The position numbers and the translations under genes are program-made. A DNA stretch of 64,000 nt from Planctomycetota bacterium (GTDB lineage Bacteria > Planctomycetota > Phycisphaerae > Phycisphaerales > Zrk34), in assembly GCA_016125255.1 (NCBI GenBank), contig WGMD01000002.1:310001-374000 (forward strand). The letters are read 5' to 3'. This document shows positions 51,434 through 61,283 of this stretch, in pieces. The notes under the pieces were generated by a model. It saw only the letters and a program-made list of their open reading frames with translations, was not told where the DNA came from and searched no databases. Numbering within the stretch: the first letter of the stretch is position 1; the number at the start of each line of letters is the position of its first letter.

Positions 51434-51709
51434 ATTGATCACATTTCAAAACATGAGGATTCCGCACGCCCGACGCCGCAGCGGCGCGCGACAGCGTGCA
51501 CAGTTTCGATCGGATCACGTTGGCGACAGGTAAGCGGAGTTAGAGACTGCCCCATGCCCGCGTGCGCACGATCGCCGGGCTGCCCTTGCCGGGCAGCGAA
51601 TGGGCGGACTCATCGTGTTTGTACAGCGCACGCATGTCATGAACTCCGCGGGAATCAAATCCCGAAGCGGAACTGTAGGCACGAAAATGCACCGGTCAAG
51701 CGAAGCGGG

Positions 51710-53767
51710 CTACTTCGCGGGGACGAGCTGCACGGCGTCGATGAGCACGTAGCCGTCCGTGCCTTCGTTGGAAACCGTGATGCGGGCGGGCTTGGATGCG
51801 GAGAACGCATAGGTGCCGAGGGGCTCAAGAAGATGGTTGATCGCCGGGTCCTTCTGTTCATTGAGGACGACCTTCGCCGCACCGCCCGCATGTTCGATCG
51901 TAATGGGAATATTCGTCGCGCGGTTGTGCAAAGCGGAGTAAGCGAAGCGCACTTCGTAGCGACCGTCTTTGGGGACTTTAATGGAAAATATCGCGGAAAG
52001 CTCGCCTTTGCGGGCGTTGTCATCGTGACGATACCCGCCGGCGACGAACGGGCGGATCGCCGAGCCCGTCACCCAATTGCCGCTCAGCTCGGCGTCCGCG
52101 TCGTCCATGTACAGCCCGCCGACCTTTTCGCCGGGGGTGACGAAACTCAGAAACTGCCCGTCCGCCAGCAGCTTCTCCCGCAGTGCGACATAATCCAATC
52201 GCTGCACGCTCGTGTTCACATCGATCGACATGCATGCGATCGTCGCCGCGCTCTGCCCGAGGATCATGAACACCGGCTCCATGCGGATCGAACCGTACGC
52301 CATGTGCGAGGCGCTCAGACACACCGGGACGACCAGGTTCTCGCATTGCGATTCCTTGGGCACCAGCGCGCGATAGCTGATCGGATAAGGCGGGAACCCG
52401 CCGACTTCGACATCGCCTTCGTTGCGCGCGTGGCCGTCCGCGTCGACGTATCGCTGCGTGTTGTGCGAATCCATCGTGTACGCCGCGAGCCCGATCGGAT
52501 CCTCCGCCACGACCTGCCCGCGGCAGTTGTGCTCGGTCATGACGTAGTCGCCGATCATGCGGCGCGCTTCGCGGACATACAGGGCGTAGGGCCAGTGATC
52601 GTTGTCAGCGAACTCGTCCTTGCTCAGCCCCCACTTCCGGGCATACTCGTTCCGAAGTTTCTCCGGCACGCGCGGGTTGTTCGCCATGGTCCACATCAGC
52701 CCCAACTGATACGTGCGATGATCCTCATATATCCTCTTGCGCGTTTCATAGTCGCCCTCGGGATAATCGTAATTCATGCCGATGTTGTCGGTGGAGAATG
52801 CGCCGGTGTTGTTGCAGTCGGTCTTGTGATTGGGCATGCGCGAGAAGTTGTTGCACGGCTTGTCATACCCCGCTTCGTAATACCGCAGAAGCAGCTCGTA
52901 ACGGGCGGGGTCATAGCCGTCCGGCTTCGGAAAAGGCAGGCGATTTTCAGGATCGTCCGTCAGGCACATGCGGAAGTTGTAGGCCTGCACGCGCTTGTCG
53001 GCGGCGCCCTCCTCGCCGGGGCCGCCGGCATGGACGCCCGGCAGTAGACCGCTCGACGGATCGCCGGGTTTGACATAGGGATCGACGGGCTTGGTGAACT
53101 GGTGGCTGTGCGCCTGTCGGGTCTGGACGCCGTTTAAAGATTCATGATACTGACTGTTCGCCTCGCGGCCGACGGTGTAGCTGACGCCGGCCTGTGCCAT
53201 CAGGTCGCCTTCATAGGTCGCATCAATGAACATCTTGCCGCTGTAACGTCCGCCGGATTCACACGTGATGCTCACGATGCGATTGTTGAGCATCTGGACG
53301 CCGTTCTTGGGTTTGAGCCGCTCTTCGAGGCAGACCACGATGTGATGATCGGTCATCCATCGATCGTAGATCAGCTCCGCCACATGCGGCTCCATCGTCC
53401 ACTGCGTCGGCGCGTCGATGTCGACCATGAGGGAAAGCGGTTCTTTGAATTCGTCCGGCTTGTGGTAGTAGAGATATAGCTGGTGATAGAACGTGCGGCT
53501 GATCCCGCCGATGGCGCCCTTGTTGCCGATGTCGGTCGCGCCCAGTCCGCCGCTGGTCATCCCGCCAAGGTGTTTGTCGGGGCTGACGACGACGACGGTT
53601 TTGCCCATGGCGCGGGCCTGCACGGCGGCGGACATCGCGGCGCTGGTTCCGCCGTAGATGACCACATCGTAAAACCCCGGATCACCGGCCCGCGCGATCG
53701 AGCCCGCCATCACCAGCAAGACCGCCGCGAGGATACGCCGTGTCGCCGCTTGCATGTTTTGCCTCAT
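51710..53767 (-). CDS. Exported FAD-dependent oxidoreductase
   Basis: The 685-aa protein has a signal peptide (ILAAVLLVMAGSIARA) and a nucleotide-binding start DVVIYGGTSAAMSAAVQARA, then HLGGMTSGGLGATDIGNKGAIGG, FIDATYEGDLMAQAGV and, later, ESQCENLVVPVCLSASH, all typical of the 'FAD-dependent oxidoreductase' family of planctomycetal sulfatase/polysaccharide loci. The C-terminal part (about 555-685) is a beta-sandwich, ending TVSNEGTDGYVLIDAVQLVP, as in CBM-like golvesin/xly domains. It overlaps the end of the SGNH-FAD gene (ATGA) and is its paralogue. Confidence 0.9.
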   Translation of the reverse strand: MRQNMQAATRRILAAVLLVMAGSIARAGDPGFYDVVIYGGTSAAMSAAVQARAMGKTVVVVSPDKHLGGMTSGGLGATDIGNKGAIGGISRTFYHQLYLYYHKPDEFKEPLSLMVDIDAPTQWTMEPHVAELIYDRWMTDHHIVVCLEERLKPKNGVQMLNNRIVSITCESGGRYSGKMFIDATYEGDLMAQAGVSYTVGREANSQYHESLNGVQTRQAHSHQFTKPVDPYVKPGDPSSGLLPGVHAGGPGEEGAADKRVQAYNFRMCLTDDPENRLPFPKPDGYDPARYELLLRYYEAGYDKPCNNFSRMPNHKTDCNNTGAFSTDNIGMNYDYPEGDYETRKRIYEDHRTYQLGLMWTMANNPRVPEKLRNEYARKWGLSKDEFADNDHWPYALYVREARRMIGDYVMTEHNCRGQVVAEDPIGLAAYTMDSHNTQRYVDADGHARNEGDVEVGGFPPYPISYRALVPKESQCENLVVPVCLSASHMAYGSIRMEPVFMILGQSAATIACMSIDVNTSVQRLDYVALREKLLADGQFLSFVTPGEKVGGLYMDDADAELSGNWVTGSAIRPFVAGGYRHDDNARKGELSAIFSIKVPKDGRYEVRFAYSALHNRATNIPITIEHAGGAAKVVLNEQKDPAINHLLEPLGTYAFSASKPARITVSNEGTDGYVLIDAVQLVPAK

Positions 53768-56463
53768 TTTGCAGGGATAAACTGAACGCCGTCGATTACA
53801 ACATAACCGTCGAGCCCTTCGTTGCTGATCGACACCGTCGCCGGCTCGCCGGCGGCGAATTCGAAGACGCCCAGCGAGACCCAGAGTTTGTCGATCGGCG
53901 GCGCGGTGCGTTCGTCGACCTTGACCACCGTGTTCCCGCCGGCGTGATGAATCGTCACGGGCACGGCCGCGGAACGATTGGCGTTGTCGGTGTACGAGAA
54001 GCGCACTTCATACTTGCCCGCTTCCGGCAGCTTCGTCTCGAATACGGCCGACATGCCTTTGCCCGCAGCCCCGTCGTGGCGATAGCCGTTGGCGACGAAC
54101 GGGCCGACGGCCGACGAAGCAGTCCAATGGCCGGTCAACTTCGCCTGTGCGTCGTCGATGACGATGCCCTTGAGCTGCTTCACATCGACGCCGCCGGCGG
54201 CGTTGCGCGCGTCGGAGCCGTCGAGCACCTGGCCATCGTCCACGAGCTGCTCGCGCAGCTTGGCGTAGGCGAGCTTCTGAACCGGGATGCCCTCATCGAG
54301 CGACATGCACGCCGCCGTCGCCGCGCTCTGCCCGAGGATCATGAACACCGGCTCCATGCGGATCGAACCGTACGCAATATGCGAACTGGAGACCGCGACC
54401 GGTACGAGCAGATTTTCGCATTCGCCTGCTTTCGGCACAATTGTTCCATATGCGATTTCATAAGGCCCATTGGTGCTCACGCCGATGTCGCCTTCGTTCT
54501 GAACGAATCCATCGGGTTTGACATATCGCTCGACGTTGTGCGAATCCATCGTGTAGGAGCCCATGCCGATCGAGTCGGGCGTGGGGCGGCGTTTTAGTAA
54601 TTCATTTTCGGTCATGACATACATGCCGACCATGCGCCGGGCCTCGCGAACATAAATCTGATGCGGCCAGCCGCCGTTGTCCATGAACTCATCCTTGGGC
54701 AGTCCGTACGTCGCCATCTTCTTACGTGTTTCCTCCGGCACGCGCGGGTCGTTGGCGATGAAGTACATCAGTCCCTTCTGATAGGTTTCATGTTCCCTGA
54801 CGATTTCGCGCCGGCGTTCGTAGGACGCTTCGGGGTAATCGTAGTTGTAGCCGATGTTGTCGGTGCTGAAGGGGCCGTGGTTGTTGGTGTCGGTTTTATG
54901 ATTGGGGATCGGGTCGAACTTGCCGAAGGTTTCGCGCCAGCCGGTGTCGTAGACGCGCAGAAGCAGTTCGTATTGACCGGCGTCGTAACCGTCGGGTTTC
55001 GGGAACGGGATGCGATTTTCATCGACGTTCGTCAGGCACATACGAAAGCAGTACGCCTGCACGCGCTTGTCGGCGGCGCCGTATTCGCCCGGCGGATCGG
55101 CACTGATGCGCGGCAGCAGGCCGCTGGCCGGGTCGCCGGGTTTGACATAGGGATCGACGGGCTTGGCGAAGTGGTGGCCGTGATGCAGGACGCCGACCTG
55201 GATGCCGTTCCACTTTTCGCCGTACTGCTCGGTCGATTCGCGGCCGACCGTGTAGGTCACGCCGGCGGCGGCCATCAGGTCGCCTTCGTAGGTGGCGTCG
55301 ATGAACTGGGCCCCGCGGAAGGTGCGGCCGTCGAGCGTGGTGATCGATGTGATGCGCTGACCGTCCTTGGCGACGCCCTTGCCGGAGCGATCGAGCCAGG
55401 CGTCGCGCACGACGGGGATCTGAAGCTCGACCATCCAGTTGTCGTAGACCTCCTCCGCGGCGTGTGGCTCGAAGATCCACATGGTGCGCTGATTGGAGTC
55501 GATCGCCTCGGTGCCCTGCCCCTTGTTGCCATACTCGGCCTTTTTCTGCCAGACCCACGAAGCGTCCTGATCGTAATGTTCCCAGATTCGATGATAGAAC
55601 TGGCGGGAAAGACCGCCGATGACGGACTTGTTGCCGGTGTCGGTGAAGCCGAGCCCGCTGCTGGTGAGCCCGCCGAGGTGGGTGTCGGGGCTGACGACCA
55701 TGACGGTTTTACCCATGTTTCTGACCTGCACCGCGGCGGTCATGGCGGCGCTCGTCCCGCCGTAGATCACGACATCGCTGCGCACGCCCAGGTCCGCGAG
55801 AATCGTCGGCGTGACATATAACGCGCAGCCCGCGGCGTCGGGGTGAACGCCGTCGTGGACATACGTTTTATAGAAAGCTTCGCCTTTGGCGAGGACGTGA
55901 TCCCACGTCGGCCCGTGATCGATCAGTTTCAGATGCCGCGCGGCGGCGAGGTCGCGGACCATCTGGTAGTAGCCCGGCAGGTCGGCGCGATAGTGCGTGC
56001 TGTCCTTGCCGTAGCCCACGCAGGGATTCATCACTTCAAGGAACACTTCGCACTCCGGCAGCGCAGCGGCGATGCGGTCGAGCATCGTCTGGTAGTTCTT
56101 CTTCGCTTCGTCAACGGAGAGATTGAACTTGACGGCCGCGTCGTTCATCGAGAACTCCATGAAGACGGCGTCGGGCTTGAGGTCGATGACTTTGGCGTCG
56201 AGATTGGCGACGCCCCATCGGCTGTTCTGCCCGCTGCCGCCGGAGTTGGTGATCTGAATCCGGTCGCCGTAGCGGCGCTGCATGGCGAGGCGAAGCTGCT
56301 CGACCCACGGGCCGGCGGCGGTCAGACTCGTGCCATACACGACCAGATGCCGCGGCCTGCCGGCTTCGAGGTTCGCCACGAGTTTCGACGCGGCGGGTTG
56401 ATCGGCGAAACAGGCGGAAAACGACGCTGCGAGAATGAGCGTCGCGATGGAAACAAATCGCAT
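53764..56463 (-). CDS. SGNH hydrolase fused to FAD-dependent oxidoreductase
   Basis: The 899-aa protein has a signal peptide (IATLILAASFSACFA), an SGNH hydrolase (about 25-225: VVYGTSLTAAGPWV, NSGGSGQN, FSMNDAA, DGVHPDAAG), and then, with almost no linker, an FAD oxidoreductase (DVVIYGGTSAAMTAAVQVRN) and a C-terminal beta-sandwich ending SNEGLDGYVVIDGVQFIP. The oxidoreductase half is a close relative of the next gene. The ATG at 56463 has GGAGG 7 nt upstream. An exported esterase plus oxidase on one chain suggests work on an acylated carbohydrate. Confidence 0.9.
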   Translation of the reverse strand: MRFVSIATLILAASFSACFADQPAASKLVANLEAGRPRHLVVYGTSLTAAGPWVEQLRLAMQRRYGDRIQITNSGGSGQNSRWGVANLDAKVIDLKPDAVFMEFSMNDAAVKFNLSVDEAKKNYQTMLDRIAAALPECEVFLEVMNPCVGYGKDSTHYRADLPGYYQMVRDLAAARHLKLIDHGPTWDHVLAKGEAFYKTYVHDGVHPDAAGCALYVTPTILADLGVRSDVVIYGGTSAAMTAAVQVRNMGKTVMVVSPDTHLGGLTSSGLGFTDTGNKSVIGGLSRQFYHRIWEHYDQDASWVWQKKAEYGNKGQGTEAIDSNQRTMWIFEPHAAEEVYDNWMVELQIPVVRDAWLDRSGKGVAKDGQRITSITTLDGRTFRGAQFIDATYEGDLMAAAGVTYTVGRESTEQYGEKWNGIQVGVLHHGHHFAKPVDPYVKPGDPASGLLPRISADPPGEYGAADKRVQAYCFRMCLTNVDENRIPFPKPDGYDAGQYELLLRVYDTGWRETFGKFDPIPNHKTDTNNHGPFSTDNIGYNYDYPEASYERRREIVREHETYQKGLMYFIANDPRVPEETRKKMATYGLPKDEFMDNGGWPHQIYVREARRMVGMYVMTENELLKRRPTPDSIGMGSYTMDSHNVERYVKPDGFVQNEGDIGVSTNGPYEIAYGTIVPKAGECENLLVPVAVSSSHIAYGSIRMEPVFMILGQSAATAACMSLDEGIPVQKLAYAKLREQLVDDGQVLDGSDARNAAGGVDVKQLKGIVIDDAQAKLTGHWTASSAVGPFVANGYRHDGAAGKGMSAVFETKLPEAGKYEVRFSYTDNANRSAAVPVTIHHAGGNTVVKVDERTAPPIDKLWVSLGVFEFAAGEPATVSISNEGLDGYVVIDGVQFIPAK

Positions 56464-56531
56464 GTCGGGCCTCCGGTGAAATGACGAAAACGCCTTGGCC
56501 GATGGGCCAAAGCCACTACGGGAAGGATCAA

Positions 56532-57311
56532 TCAATCGATGGGCTTGGGCCACCACCAGTTCTGGCTCAGCGATGTCGGCTGGTAATACATCTCGCAGTC
56601 CCGCCAGGCAACCCAACCGGCGCTGCCGTCGACGAAGGCGGCGTTCATGCCGGTCGGGGGATCGGGCGTGACGGGCGAATCGTGACCGATCCACGTCGTC
56701 ACGGAGGCGTTGGAAAGCGTCATGCATCCCCACATGGCCCATCGGCCGGGCTCCATGGCGGAGAACTTGGTCAGGTCGGGCTGGTGATCGACGGTCGTGC
56801 CGGTGCCGGAATGCGTCCAGACCGTGCCGGAAACCTGCGGCATGTTGAAATACTGATACGATGTGTAGAGGTAGTCGTAGCCGGACCAACCGTGATAGCG
56901 TACTTGTGCGAGCGGACCGGAGCAGAATAGGATGTCATCACTGCCGCGGACGTTGTTGCCGGAGGAGTCCTTGAGAATCGGCACGCCCAGATACTTGTTG
57001 AAGAACTGCGTGTTGAGGTCGTACGCTTTCTGCGGTCCGCCGAGGGCGACGGTGATGTAGGTCAGGTGGGGATAGTGATCGCCGGTCCAACCGGGTTTGA
57101 ATCCGCCGCGGTATGGCGCCCATCCTTTGTAGTCGATGGAGTAGGCGACCGCGCCGGTGATCATCTGCTTCAGGTGCGCGGCGCAAGTGACGCGCTTGGC
57201 TTCGAGCCGCGCCTTGTTGAGGGCGGGCAGGAGCACCGCGATCAGCATGGCGATGATCGCCACGACCACAAGAAGCTCAATCAGCGTGAATGCCTCACCG
57301 CGTCGTTTCAT
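56532..57311 (-). CDS. Prepilin-like protein, module 4, copy 2
   Basis: The 259-aa protein starts at the ATG at 57311 and has [20 protein letters not shown], then LLPALNKARLEAKRVTCAAH. The C-terminal part GMNAAFVDGSAGWVAWRDCE and SLSQNWWWPKPID matches the adjacent copy (57401-58138), so the two are a tandem duplicate. The soluble part includes ILFCSGPLAQVRYHG. It precedes the SGNH-FAD gene. Confidence 0.9.
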   Translation of the reverse strand: MKRRGEAFTLIELLVVVAIIAMLIAVLLPALNKARLEAKRVTCAAHLKQMITGAVAYSIDYKGWAPYRGGFKPGWTGDHYPHLTYITVALGGPQKAYDLNTQFFNKYLGVPILKDSSGNNVRGSDDILFCSGPLAQVRYHGWSGYDYLYTSYQYFNMPQVSGTVWTHSGTGTTVDHQPDLTKFSAMEPGRWAMWGCMTLSNASVTTWIGHDSPVTPDPPTGMNAAFVDGSAGWVAWRDCEMYYQPTSLSQNWWWPKPID

Positions 57312-57400
57312 GGAAGTCCTCGAGGATTTGACACTCTTTATCATACGATTCAAACCGGGTTCGCCGTGATAGGGACTAACCCGCACGGGGATTGTCTGTA

Positions 57401-58138
57401 TCAGTCGTGCGGCAGGGGCCAATACCACTGCTGCCCGGAAGGCGCGTCGTACCAGTACACTTCCAGGTCGGACTTGGGCACCCACGCCACGGACCCGTCG
57501 AAGAACGCGGCGTTCTGGCCGGTGGGCGCCTCGCGCCAGTTGGCCGAGTCGTGACCAAGCCAGGTGGTCGTCGAGGACGGACTGAACGAGATCGTGATGC
57601 ACGAGTAAAGCGCCCAATGCCCCGGCGGCATGCCCTGCAGACTCGACAAGTCGGGCTGATAGATCTGACCGTTGCGTTTGTGTCGCCAGAGCGTGGCGCC
57701 GCGGTCGGACTGCACGAAGTACTGGTAGGTGATGAACGAATAGCGGTAGTCGGGACTGGCCAGTCCGGGGTAACGGACTTGGATGAGTTCGCCGGGGCAG
57801 AAAAGCAGTTCATCATCTTCGCGATGCGTGCCGCCGGTGGTGACGATGCGGACGCCGAGGTAGGGTTTGTAGAAGGTCTTGTTCATGTCCGCGGTGCCGG
57901 TGGTGACATGCGGAAGCGTTCCGCCGGTGCCGAGGTTGCCGCGGGAGGGCAGCATGCCGTGGTAGTCATTGGTATAGACGAAGGCGGCGGTGACGATCTG
58001 CTTCTGCTGCGTGCCGCAGAGGATGCGCTTGGCTTCGACGCGCGCCTTGGCGAGGGCGGGAAGCAGGATGGCGATCAGCAGCGCGATGATGCTGACGACG
58101 ACGAGCAGTTCGATCAATGTGAAGGCGCGTTTTCGCAT
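57401..58138 (-). CDS. Prepilin-like protein, module 4, copy 1
   Basis: The 245-aa protein begins [20 protein letters not shown] and LLPALAKARVEAKRILCGTQ. TGQNAAFFDGSVAWVPKSDL and the PSGQQWYWPLPHD end correspond to the copy 2 sequence, and LLFCPGELIQVRYPG to its middle. The start follows the PEP-CTERM gene by 9 nt. Confidence 0.92.
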   Translation of the reverse strand: MRKRAFTLIELLVVVSIIALLIAILLPALAKARVEAKRILCGTQQKQIVTAAFVYTNDYHGMLPSRGNLGTGGTLPHVTTGTADMNKTFYKPYLGVRIVTTGGTHREDDELLFCPGELIQVRYPGLASPDYRYSFITYQYFVQSDRGATLWRHKRNGQIYQPDLSSLQGMPPGHWALYSCITISFSPSSTTTWLGHDSANWREAPTGQNAAFFDGSVAWVPKSDLEVYWYDAPSGQQWYWPLPHD

Positions 58139-58147
58139 GACATCCTG

Positions 58148-59041
58148 TTAGCTGCGTGATCGCGTTCGGCGGCGAAGGACCAGCGTGCCCAAGAGCATCG
58201 CACCGGCGGGGAGTGCCAGCGGTGCGGGCACCGCGTTGGCGCCGCGCAGGACGAGCGCCAGCGCATCAGGCCCATCGGCGTAACGGAGACTGTCGACGTT
58301 GCCGATCGCCCCGCCGCCGGAGAGGCCGATGTAGGTCAGCGTGTTGCCCAGCACATCGATGCCGGAGTTGGTCAGCAGCGGCGACCCGAGCGCCGCTTCG
58401 CTCGACAGATTCGCCGCTTCGTTCTTGACCCAGAAGCTGATGCGGTCGAACGAGCCGCTGTAGTCCAGTTCGATCTTGGCGAGGAAGAGAAGATTCGTGC
58501 CCGACGAGTTGAGGTCGGCGGAGGTCGTGTTGGTCCCCATGTAGCGCATCGTGGGCACGTCGCCGGTGCGCAGGGCCACGAATGTATTGGCTTGCGAACC
58601 GGAGCCCTGTGTTTCGAACCACAGGATCACATCCCCGCCGACATTGGAGGCGTGTCGCACCAGAGCGCTCATCCAGATGGTGCCGGTCAGCGGCGTCAGG
58701 AAGGAGCGGCGGATAATGCTCGCGGACGAGTCGGTGCTGGCGATCAAGGCGCGTCCGTCGTTGGTGTCCGACTCATTGCCATCGGTGGAGTAGTTGGCGT
58801 TGGTGAACGAAGTCTGAAGGTTCGGCTCGTAACCGGGGTTTCCGGAAACGCCGACGTTGCCGCCGGTGCTGTCGACCCATGCGCCTCCCCAGCCGACGCC
58901 GCCATTGAGGCCGTTGAGCCGGTCGATGGCGACGGTGCCGTAGTTGTTGAAGTACTCGGCGACGAAGGTCGCGCGTGCGGAGCCGGCGCAGAGCATGAGC
59001 GTCAGGGCGGCGGCGATCAGAAGTTGGTGCGAAATTCTCAT
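58148..59041 (-). CDS. PEP-CTERM exported protein C, module 4
   Basis: The 297-aa protein has a signal peptide (LLIAAALTLMLCAGSARA), a beta-rich domain (FVAEYFNNYGTVAIDRLNGL, GGAWVDSTGGNVGV, FLTPLTGTIWMSALVRH) as in many PEP-CTERM proteins, and the tail NAVPAPLALPAG, hydrophobic stretch, RRRTRSRS. The tail is a looser sorting signal. I start at the ATG at 59041; a TTG at 59062 overlapping the previous stop is possible. Confidence 0.83.
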   Translation of the reverse strand: MRISHQLLIAAALTLMLCAGSARATFVAEYFNNYGTVAIDRLNGLNGGVGWGGAWVDSTGGNVGVSGNPGYEPNLQTSFTNANYSTDGNESDTNDGRALIASTDSSASIIRRSFLTPLTGTIWMSALVRHASNVGGDVILWFETQGSGSQANTFVALRTGDVPTMRYMGTNTTSADLNSSGTNLLFLAKIELDYSGSFDRISFWVKNEAANLSSEAALGSPLLTNSGIDVLGNTLTYIGLSGGGAIGNVDSLRYADGPDALALVLRGANAVPAPLALPAGAMLLGTLVLRRRTRSRS

Positions 59042-59058
59042 AAGGACGTTTTCTCCAT

Positions 59059-59823
59059 TCAAGCGTGCATGCGGCCGCGGCGGCGCAGACCGACGAGGGA
59101 CAGAAGGGTCAGACCCGCGGGCAGGGCGGCGGGGGTCGGGATGCCGGTGACGGCGGCGCCGGTGATGAAGGCCTGCGACGAGCCCTGCGTGGTGTTGTCC
59201 GCGGTCATCACCATCGAGATCGTCAGCACATCGTTGGCGTTGTCGGGCGTGACGAACAGGCGGTACTGGTTGGTGGGTTTGGGCGTGAGATTGGCGGCGG
59301 TGAAGGCGTTGGTGAAGCTGGTCGCGCCGGTCATGCTGGCGGTGAAGGTCGCGGTGCCGCCGAAGACGCCGGCCCAGACGTTGACGATGTAGGTGTCGAC
59401 GGTCGGGAGCGTGATGGTGAACTTGACGCCGACGCCGTTGGTGTCGAGGACGGTGCTGAAGAGGCCGGTCGCCTGAGCGACGGAGCCGCTTGCGGGCGAA
59501 GTGCCGTTGGTGAAGCTGTAAGAAGCTCTGGGCTGGGAGGAGGAACTGGAGCCGCGAAGCGTGCCGGAGCCGACGATCGACATGGAGTTGATGAGGGACG
59601 CGCCGTTTTTCTCATTGGTCGGAGCGCCGGAGTGGCCGCTGGCGGCGGTGGTGTTCCAGTAGGCCCAATCGTCGTGCCCGAGCGACGTCAGGTCGAAGGA
59701 GGTCACGGTGGACAGGTTAGTGGTCGTGCCGGTGATCGTCGCGGCGGGCGCGGGGACGGCGGCGAGGGTGAGAGCGAGGGCGAAGACGGCCAGCACACGG
59801 ACGAAGGTCAGATGCATTCTCAT
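59059..59823 (-). CDS. PEP-CTERM exported protein B, module 4
   Basis: The 254-aa protein has a signal peptide (VLAVFALALTLAAVPAPAA), a Ser/Thr/Gly-rich beta-sandwich domain (VTSFDLTSLGHDDWAYWNT, GVGVKFTITLPTVDTYIVNV, FTASMTGATSFTNAF) and the tail [11 protein letters not shown], hydrophobic stretch, LRRRGRMHA. A Lewis-type NHL or enzyme motif is not seen. The ATG at 59823 follows AAAGGGAG. Confidence 0.83.
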   Translation of the reverse strand: MRMHLTFVRVLAVFALALTLAAVPAPAATITGTTTNLSTVTSFDLTSLGHDDWAYWNTTAASGHSGAPTNEKNGASLINSMSIVGSGTLRGSSSSSQPRASYSFTNGTSPASGSVAQATGLFSTVLDTNGVGVKFTITLPTVDTYIVNVWAGVFGGTATFTASMTGATSFTNAFTAANLTPKPTNQYRLFVTPDNANDVLTISMVMTADNTTQGSSQAFITGAAVTGIPTPAALPAGLTLLSLVGLRRRGRMHA

Positions 59824-59837
59824 TGCAGGACTCCCTT

Positions 59838-61283
59838 TCAATAACGCATTACGGACGGATACTTGCTCCGGACCGCGGCGCAGACCGCGACCGGCTCGCG
59901 CCGCCGGCGCACGAGCGCCAGCAGCATGGTCACGAACAGAGCCAACGACGTCGGCTCGGGGATCAGGACAAGACTCAACTTCGGCGCGACGCCGCCGGAC
60001 TGCTCCTTGGTGTCGAACTGCAGGAAGTTCGTCGCACCGAAGCCGCCGGCGGTCGTCTGCACGATGATGAAGGTCACAAGATTGTTGGTGTCGGCGTTGA
60101 GGAAGTTGACGAGGGCTTCGCTGGTGAAGCGGAGTTGTTCGTCATTGACGCCGCCGGTGAACGTGCCCAGCAGTGTGGCGCTGGCGAGGTCGACGTTGTT
60201 GGCGGTGCTGTTGGCGGGGGCGTTGTTCCAGGTGATTTCGCCGGCGGGGCTGTTGTCGGTTCCGCCGTTGCCTTCGATCCATCCGCCGCTGCCGGGGGCG
60301 GCGTCGCCGGTTGCGCCGTTGTTCAGACCGTAGACGGTAAAGGACACGCCGGTGCTGTTGTTGCCGTTGGTCTGCAGGTCCAGACTGGCGCTGAAGACGG
60401 GCGCATGGCCGAACGCGCTGGTGTCGAAGCGGAGGTAGGACTTGCGATAAATCTCGCGGGCGGGCGAGATGTCGACGCCGGCCTTGACAAGCGCCGTGGT
60501 GGCGTTGCCGAAGTTGGTGATGGCGGAGGAGGCGGCGTCGGTGCGGAATTCGACGTAAGTGTCGGCGCCGTTGCCGACGGCGGTGGTGACGGACTTGGGC
60601 GTGCTGATGTTGAAGGTTTCCCACGACGAGGTGTCGCCGCCGCGGACGCCGGCGGTGCCGCTGGTGAGGCGGAGGGCATTGTTGTCGGTGGTGCGGGCCT
60701 GCGCGACGAGCTTCCCATTCTCGTCGTAGAGCAGCGCCCCGACCTGCACGGCGTCCTTGCCGCCGAGCGTGGTCATCGCAATGGTCCAGGTCTGCCCCGT
60801 CACATACTGATCCGCCGGCGCGATCGCCGCGGAGGCGAGCAGCCCGGTCCCGCCGTTAAAGCGGTAGATTTCAAGATTGTTGCCATTGATGCGGGCGTGA
60901 TAGTAGACGTCGCCGGCCGCGTTGTGATGAGCGACGAGGCCGGTGAGCGGTCCGGTCTTGCTGAACTGCGCGCTGTAGATCGCTTCCACGAGATTGCCCG
61001 CCGTCGAGCCGTCGGTGAAGACCGTGGCGAAGTCGAGCACGGAGGCGGGGAAGGCCGGGCTCGTGCCGTTGTAAACATAGTTGCCGCTGTCGACATGCCA
61101 GCCCGGATCCGCGTTGGACCCGGAGATCAGCACCCAGCTTGTCGGCAAGATGCCGGTCGATTCAGGAAATGTGGTGTCGTAGAGCACGGCGGCGGAGGAA
61201 GTGGAGACCATCAGCAGCGCGCACACAATCGCTGCCAGTCCGAGGCGTTGGGCGCATTGCCGTTGTTGCGTTTCATTTCTCAT
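59838..61283 (-). CDS. PEP-CTERM exported protein A with DNRLRE-like domain, module 4
   Basis: The 481-aa protein has a signal peptide (LAAIVCALLMVSTSSAA), an N-terminal concanavalin-like domain (about 30-215), a DNRLRE/CBM96-like domain (about 225-440: ADTYVEFRTDAASSAITNFG, SYLRFDTSAFG, ITWNNAPANST) and the tail VLIPEPTSLALF, hydrophobic stretch, RRRR. Unlike the other proteins here it has a true PEP, and an extra tail of 19 residues (to SVMRY) follows the basic cluster. The ATG at 61283 overlaps the fecR stop (ATGA). Confidence 0.87.
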   Translation of the reverse strand: MRNETQQRQCAQRLGLAAIVCALLMVSTSSAAVLYDTTFPESTGILPTSWVLISGSNADPGWHVDSGNYVYNGTSPAFPASVLDFATVFTDGSTAGNLVEAIYSAQFSKTGPLTGLVAHHNAAGDVYYHARINGNNLEIYRFNGGTGLLASAAIAPADQYVTGQTWTIAMTTLGGKDAVQVGALLYDENGKLVAQARTTDNNALRLTSGTAGVRGGDTSSWETFNISTPKSVTTAVGNGADTYVEFRTDAASSAITNFGNATTALVKAGVDISPAREIYRKSYLRFDTSAFGHAPVFSASLDLQTNGNNSTGVSFTVYGLNNGATGDAAPGSGGWIEGNGGTDNSPAGEITWNNAPANSTANNVDLASATLLGTFTGGVNDEQLRFTSEALVNFLNADTNNLVTFIIVQTTAGGFGATNFLQFDTKEQSGGVAPKLSLVLIPEPTSLALFVTMLLALVRRRREPVAVCAAVRSKYPSVMRY

